DNA of 64,000 nucleotides from JAGNHN01 sp964590645. Lineage in GTDB: Bacteria > Bacteroidota > Bacteroidia > Bacteroidales > JAGNHN01. The stretch's first letter is position 1. Each line of letters begins with the position of its first letter. The stretch spans positions 167,427-231,426 of the forward strand of contig CAZPYJ010000001.1 in assembly GCA_964590645.1 (NCBI GenBank), read 5' to 3'. Shown in pieces: positions 61,815 to 64,000 of this stretch. A program made the translations under genes and the position numbers. Under the pieces are notes generated by a model. It saw only the letters and a list, made by a program, of their open reading frames with translations. It ran no database searches and was not told the origin of the DNA.

Positions 61815-61886
61815 CGCTGTTATTTTGTTAACAAAAGAGGGATGGGGAGGACCATCCAAGTTATTCATATCTAAACTAAATGTATT

Positions 61887-63227
61887 ATGATGGATCTGGA
61901 AAAGCTTATGCTCGAACTGGAGAAGAAACACCCGGGTGAGACCGAGTACCTCCAGGCCGTCCGTGAAGTGCTCGAATCTATTGAAGAGGTGTACAATGAA
62001 AACCCGCAGTTTGCTTCCGCAGGGATACTTGAGCGCCTGGTAGAGCCTGATCGCGTACTGACCTTCAAAGTGCCCTGGGTTGATGACAGTGGCAAGGTGC
62101 ACGTTAACCTGGGTTACCGTGTGCAGTTTAACAATGCAATTGGGCCTTACAAAGGTGGCCTGCGTTTTCACCCCAGTGTGAATCTGAGTATTCTCAAGTT
62201 CCTCGGGTTTGAACAGATCTTCAAAAACAGCCTGACCACCCTGCCTATGGGTGGTGGTAAAGGGGGTTCCGATTTTGATCCGAAGGGCAAATCCAATACC
62301 GAGATTATGCGCTTCTGCCAGAGCTTTATGCTGGAGTTATGGAAGATCATTGGTCCGGAAACGGATGTGCCAGCCGGCGACATTGGTGTGGGTGGCCGCG
62401 AGATCGGCTATATGTACGGAATGTACAAAAAGCTGGCGGGTGAGCACACCGGTGTGTTGACCGGGAAGGGTCTGAATTGGGGCGGAAGCCTGATTCGTCC
62501 GGAAGCCACCGGTTTCGGATCAGTATATTTTGCCCAGGAAATGCTGCGTACCAAAGGCGAAACCTTTGAAGGAAAGGTAGTATCCCTTTCCGGTTTCGGA
62601 AATGTAGCCTGGGGCGCCGCCATTAAAATCAATGAGTTGGGTGGAAAAGTGGTTACCATCAGTGGCCCCGATGGCTATATCTATGATCCCGATGGCATTA
62701 GTGGAGCGAAAGTGGATTATTTGCTGGAGCTGCGCGCTTCCAACCAGGACATCGTGAAACCTTACTCCTACGAATTCCCTTCGGCACAATTCTTCGAAGG
62801 AAAACGGCCCTGGGAAGTGAAGGCCGATATCGCGATTCCCTGCGCCACCCAGAACGAGTTGAATAAGGAAGATGCCCTCAACCTTGTCAACAATGGCGTC
62901 ATTGCCGTGGCCGAAGGAGCCAATATGCCCAGCACCCCGGAAGCGGTAGAAGTATTCCTGGAGCACAAAGTACTCTTCGGACCCGGAAAGGCTGTGAATG
63001 CCGGTGGCGTGTCCACATCCGGGCTGGAGATGTCGCAGAATTCCAGCAAACTGAACTGGCAGGCACACGAAGTAGATGCCCGTCTGCACCAGATTATGAA
63101 AGACATTCACGCAGCCTGTGAGAAATATGGCAGGGAAGAAGATGGCTATGTGAATTATGTGAAAGGCGCAAATATTGCCGGCTTCCTGAAGGTTGCCAAT
63201 GCAATGCTTGACCTAGGCGTATTGTAA
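61887..63227 (+). CDS. gdhA: Glutamate dehydrogenase, NADP-type (hexameric)
   Basis: GdhA aminates 2-oxoglutarate to glutamate. The 446-residue product has YRVQFNNAIGPYKGGLRFHP, the catalytic lysine in LPMGGGKGGSDFDPKGK, PAGDIGVGGREIGYMYG, the Rossmann SGFGNVAWGAAIKINE and the C-terminal VNAGGVSTSGLEMSQNS. These are features of the hexameric NADP-type enzyme (roughly 450 residues). The first ATG at 61887 and the next at 61890 are both possible. It has its own promoter and terminator. Confidence 0.97.
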   Translation: MMDLEKLMLELEKKHPGETEYLQAVREVLESIEEVYNENPQFASAGILERLVEPDRVLTFKVPWVDDSGKVHVNLGYRVQFNNAIGPYKGGLRFHPSVNLSILKFLGFEQIFKNSLTTLPMGGGKGGSDFDPKGKSNTEIMRFCQSFMLELWKIIGPETDVPAGDIGVGGREIGYMYGMYKKLAGEHTGVLTGKGLNWGGSLIRPEATGFGSVYFAQEMLRTKGETFEGKVVSLSGFGNVAWGAAIKINELGGKVVTISGPDGYIYDPDGISGAKVDYLLELRASNQDIVKPYSYEFPSAQFFEGKRPWEVKADIAIPCATQNELNKEDALNLVNNGVIAVAEGANMPSTPEAVEVFLEHKVLFGPGKAVNAGGVSTSGLEMSQNSSKLNWQAHEVDARLHQIMKDIHAACEKYGREEDGYVNYVKGANIAGFLKVANAMLDLGVL

Positions 63228-63250
63228 TTCGAGTACGCATTTATGATTCA

Positions 63251-63283
63251 AAGCGGTCCTCTTTCCGGGGACCGCTTTTTTTC
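63251..63283 (+). terminator. Rho-independent terminator of gdhA
   Basis: AAGCGGTCC pairs with GGACCGCTT around a loop of about 8 nt and is followed by TTTTTTT. It begins about 24 nt after the gdhA stop; the next promoter's TTG lies directly after it. Confidence 0.88.
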
Positions 63284-63311
63284 TTGGACAGCCTCCATAT
63301 TCTTATATTTG
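63284..63311 (+). promoter_or_regulatory. Promoter of the rubrerythrin-like gene (TTG-N17-TATATTTG)
   Basis: TTG at 63284-63286 and TATATTTG at 63304-63311 are 17 nt apart, an excellent Bacteroidota -33/-7 promoter. It sets ATG 63335 as the start, with a leader of about 17 nt, and makes an upstream TTG start (63284) unlikely. Confidence 0.6.
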
Positions 63312-63334
63312 CCCCCATATCTAATCCCCCCTTT

Positions 63335-63790
63335 ATGAAAAGTTTTAAAAACATCGATGAAATCCTTGATTTTGCAATTCAGGCAGAACAAGACGCCGTG
63401 GATTTTTATACCCTTCTGGCCGGGAATGCCGGGAATGATGATATGCGGCAGGTATTTGAATCCTTTGCTCAGGAAGAAATGAAGCACAAAGCCCGCCTCT
63501 CTGAGATCAAAGAAAGGGGGATTTTGCAATTGCGCAATGAGCAGGTGGCCGACCTGAAAATTTCCGACTATACCGTAGACGTGCAGCCGACGGCCTCGAT
63601 GACCTATGCGGAGGCTTTGGTACTGGCAATGAAAAGGGAGAAAGCCGCATTCAGGCTCTACCTTGATCTTTCAGAAAGTGCCGATCACCCGGAAATGAAA
63701 GAGGTGTTTCTAAGCCTGGCGCAGGAAGAATCGCGGCATAAGCTCCGTTTCGAGCTGGAATACGATGAATTCGTCTTGCGGGAGAACTGA
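63335..63790 (+). CDS. Rubrerythrin/ferritin-like diiron protein
   Basis: The 151-residue product is a four-helix bundle of the ferritin-like superfamily: repeated EExxH-type diiron ligands occur in FAQEEMKHKARL and LAQEESRHKLRF, with further acidic residues in AIQAEQDAVDFY and AMKREKAAFRLY. The rubredoxin-like C-terminal domain of classic rubrerythrin is missing, so it belongs to the short rubrerythrin-like group. It likely handles iron or peroxide; with PFOR this fits occasional low-oxygen life. ATG 63335 is preferred on promoter evidence. Confidence 0.85.
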   Translation: MKSFKNIDEILDFAIQAEQDAVDFYTLLAGNAGNDDMRQVFESFAQEEMKHKARLSEIKERGILQLRNEQVADLKISDYTVDVQPTASMTYAEALVLAMKREKAAFRLYLDLSESADHPEMKEVFLSLAQEESRHKLRFELEYDEFVLREN

Positions 63791-63859
63791 GTTCGCACGA
63801 TTGCATCTAAAATCCACAGGTCAGCTCGCGCGCGGCTTATATTATTCGCCCTAGCCATA

Positions 63860-63903
63860 GCGAAGGTGAATTTTCTGCCGTGTGCGGACGAGTCCGCCTT
63901 CGC
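63860..63903. repeat. Nested inverted repeat
   Basis: GCGAAGG (63860-63866) pairs with CCTTCGC (63897-63903) and encloses a second palindrome GCGGAC-GA-GTCCGC (63884-63897, sharing one base with the outer arm). There is no T-run, so it is not a simple terminator. Role unknown. Confidence 0.5.
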
Positions 63904-63907
63904 AATA

Positions 63908-63915
63908 TAACTTTG
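63908..63915 (+). promoter_or_regulatory. Candidate -7 box (TAACTTTG) at the right edge
   Basis: TAACTTTG matches TAnnTTTG 51 nt before a possible gene start at 63967. The stretch 63791-63907 holds no gene apart from the nested inverted repeat. Confidence 0.4.
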
Positions 63916-63966
63916 CAAATGATACGGTGTTAAAGGAGCTACGGCGGATAAAAGGGTCGTCTTCAG

Positions 63967-64000
63967 ATGACCAATTCAAATATTATCGGGTTCAATATTT
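63967..64000 (+). CDS. Possible start of a gene cut by the window edge
   Basis: ATG 63967 opens a frame (MTNSNIIGFNI) that runs off the end after 11 codons. It follows a promoter-like box at a normal distance. Too short to identify; it may be a chance frame. Confidence 0.3.
   Translation, partial: MTNSNIIGFNI

Overview
The window reads as one contig of a Bacteroidota chromosome. Supporting signs are type IX secretion (T9SS) C-terminal sorting signals, a GWxTD-domain lipoprotein, a PorE-like TPR/PD40/OmpA protein, an ECF sigma factor of the Bacteroidota kind, few Shine-Dalgarno sequences, and repeated TAnnTTTG promoter boxes, some with a TTG element 17-20 nt upstream. Moderate GC with gliding/T9SS-type genes would fit the Saprospiria, but that placement is inference. 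About 55 genes are seen, nearly all with clear family identity. A run of exactly 100 Ns at 19542-19641 is an assembly gap inside repeats.

Layout. 0-6 kb: mutS2, a membrane-anchored thioredoxin with a DUF6132 partner, an AbgT-type transporter and fabD. 6-12.9 kb: a seven-gene minus-strand operon for surface polysaccharide: a WbpE/WbpD/WbpB module, a UDP-HexNAc 6-dehydrogenase, galE, rfbB and a CpsB-type phosphatase, behind a good TTTG-N18-TATTTTTG promoter. 13-19 kb: a barrel-like outer membrane protein, waaA (Kdo transferase), a T9SS cargo protein with a GGxGDG repeat paired with an exported SUMF1-like protein, ilvA and a flavodoxin-like protein. 19.3-20.1 kb: repeats, the gap, tRNA-Leu(UAA), tRNA-Gly(GCC) and a 46-bp tandem repeat touching the mutS stop codon. 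20-29.6 kb: mutS, a TrmH-family methyltransferase, an OmpA/TPR lipoprotein, a deoxynucleoside kinase, folK, sppA and an acid phosphatase lipoprotein. 29.7-40.5 kb: pyruvate:ferredoxin oxidoreductase divergent from a dihydroorotate-dehydrogenase-like gene, mscL, dnaN, a TPR protein followed by the PorE-like protein, and aroK.

40.5-47.0 kb is the most interesting stretch. folE, queD, a SRPBCC protein, a UbiA prenyltransferase, bcp, an SDR gene, an ECF sigma factor and two tandem MerR regulators with intact cobalamin-binding motifs resemble the light-responsive LitR/CarH gene sets of other bacteria. No photolyase or carotenoid gene is present here. The SDR gene has lost its catalytic centre by an in-frame deletion, and an orphan T9SS sorting-domain remnant lies in the same island. 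This may be a decaying or rearranged photo-response locus.

47-64 kb: alaS, an M23 peptidase with a small MerR protein, an ADP-heptose epimerase (LPS core), an outer membrane pair in which one member joins a ComEA-like helix-hairpin-helix to a predicted beta-barrel, a small P-loop protein, an rmuC/GWxTD/rlmB/glycosyltransferase/MORN-like lipoprotein run, gdhA and a rubrerythrin-like protein, and at the right edge a possible promoter and the first codons of another gene.

Envelope work dominates: LPS core (waaA, epimerase), surface glycan (wbp operon, glycosyltransferase), T9SS and its cargo, and outer membrane proteins. DNA maintenance (mutS, mutS2, dnaN, rmuC) and pterin/folate synthesis (folE, queD, folK) form secondary themes.
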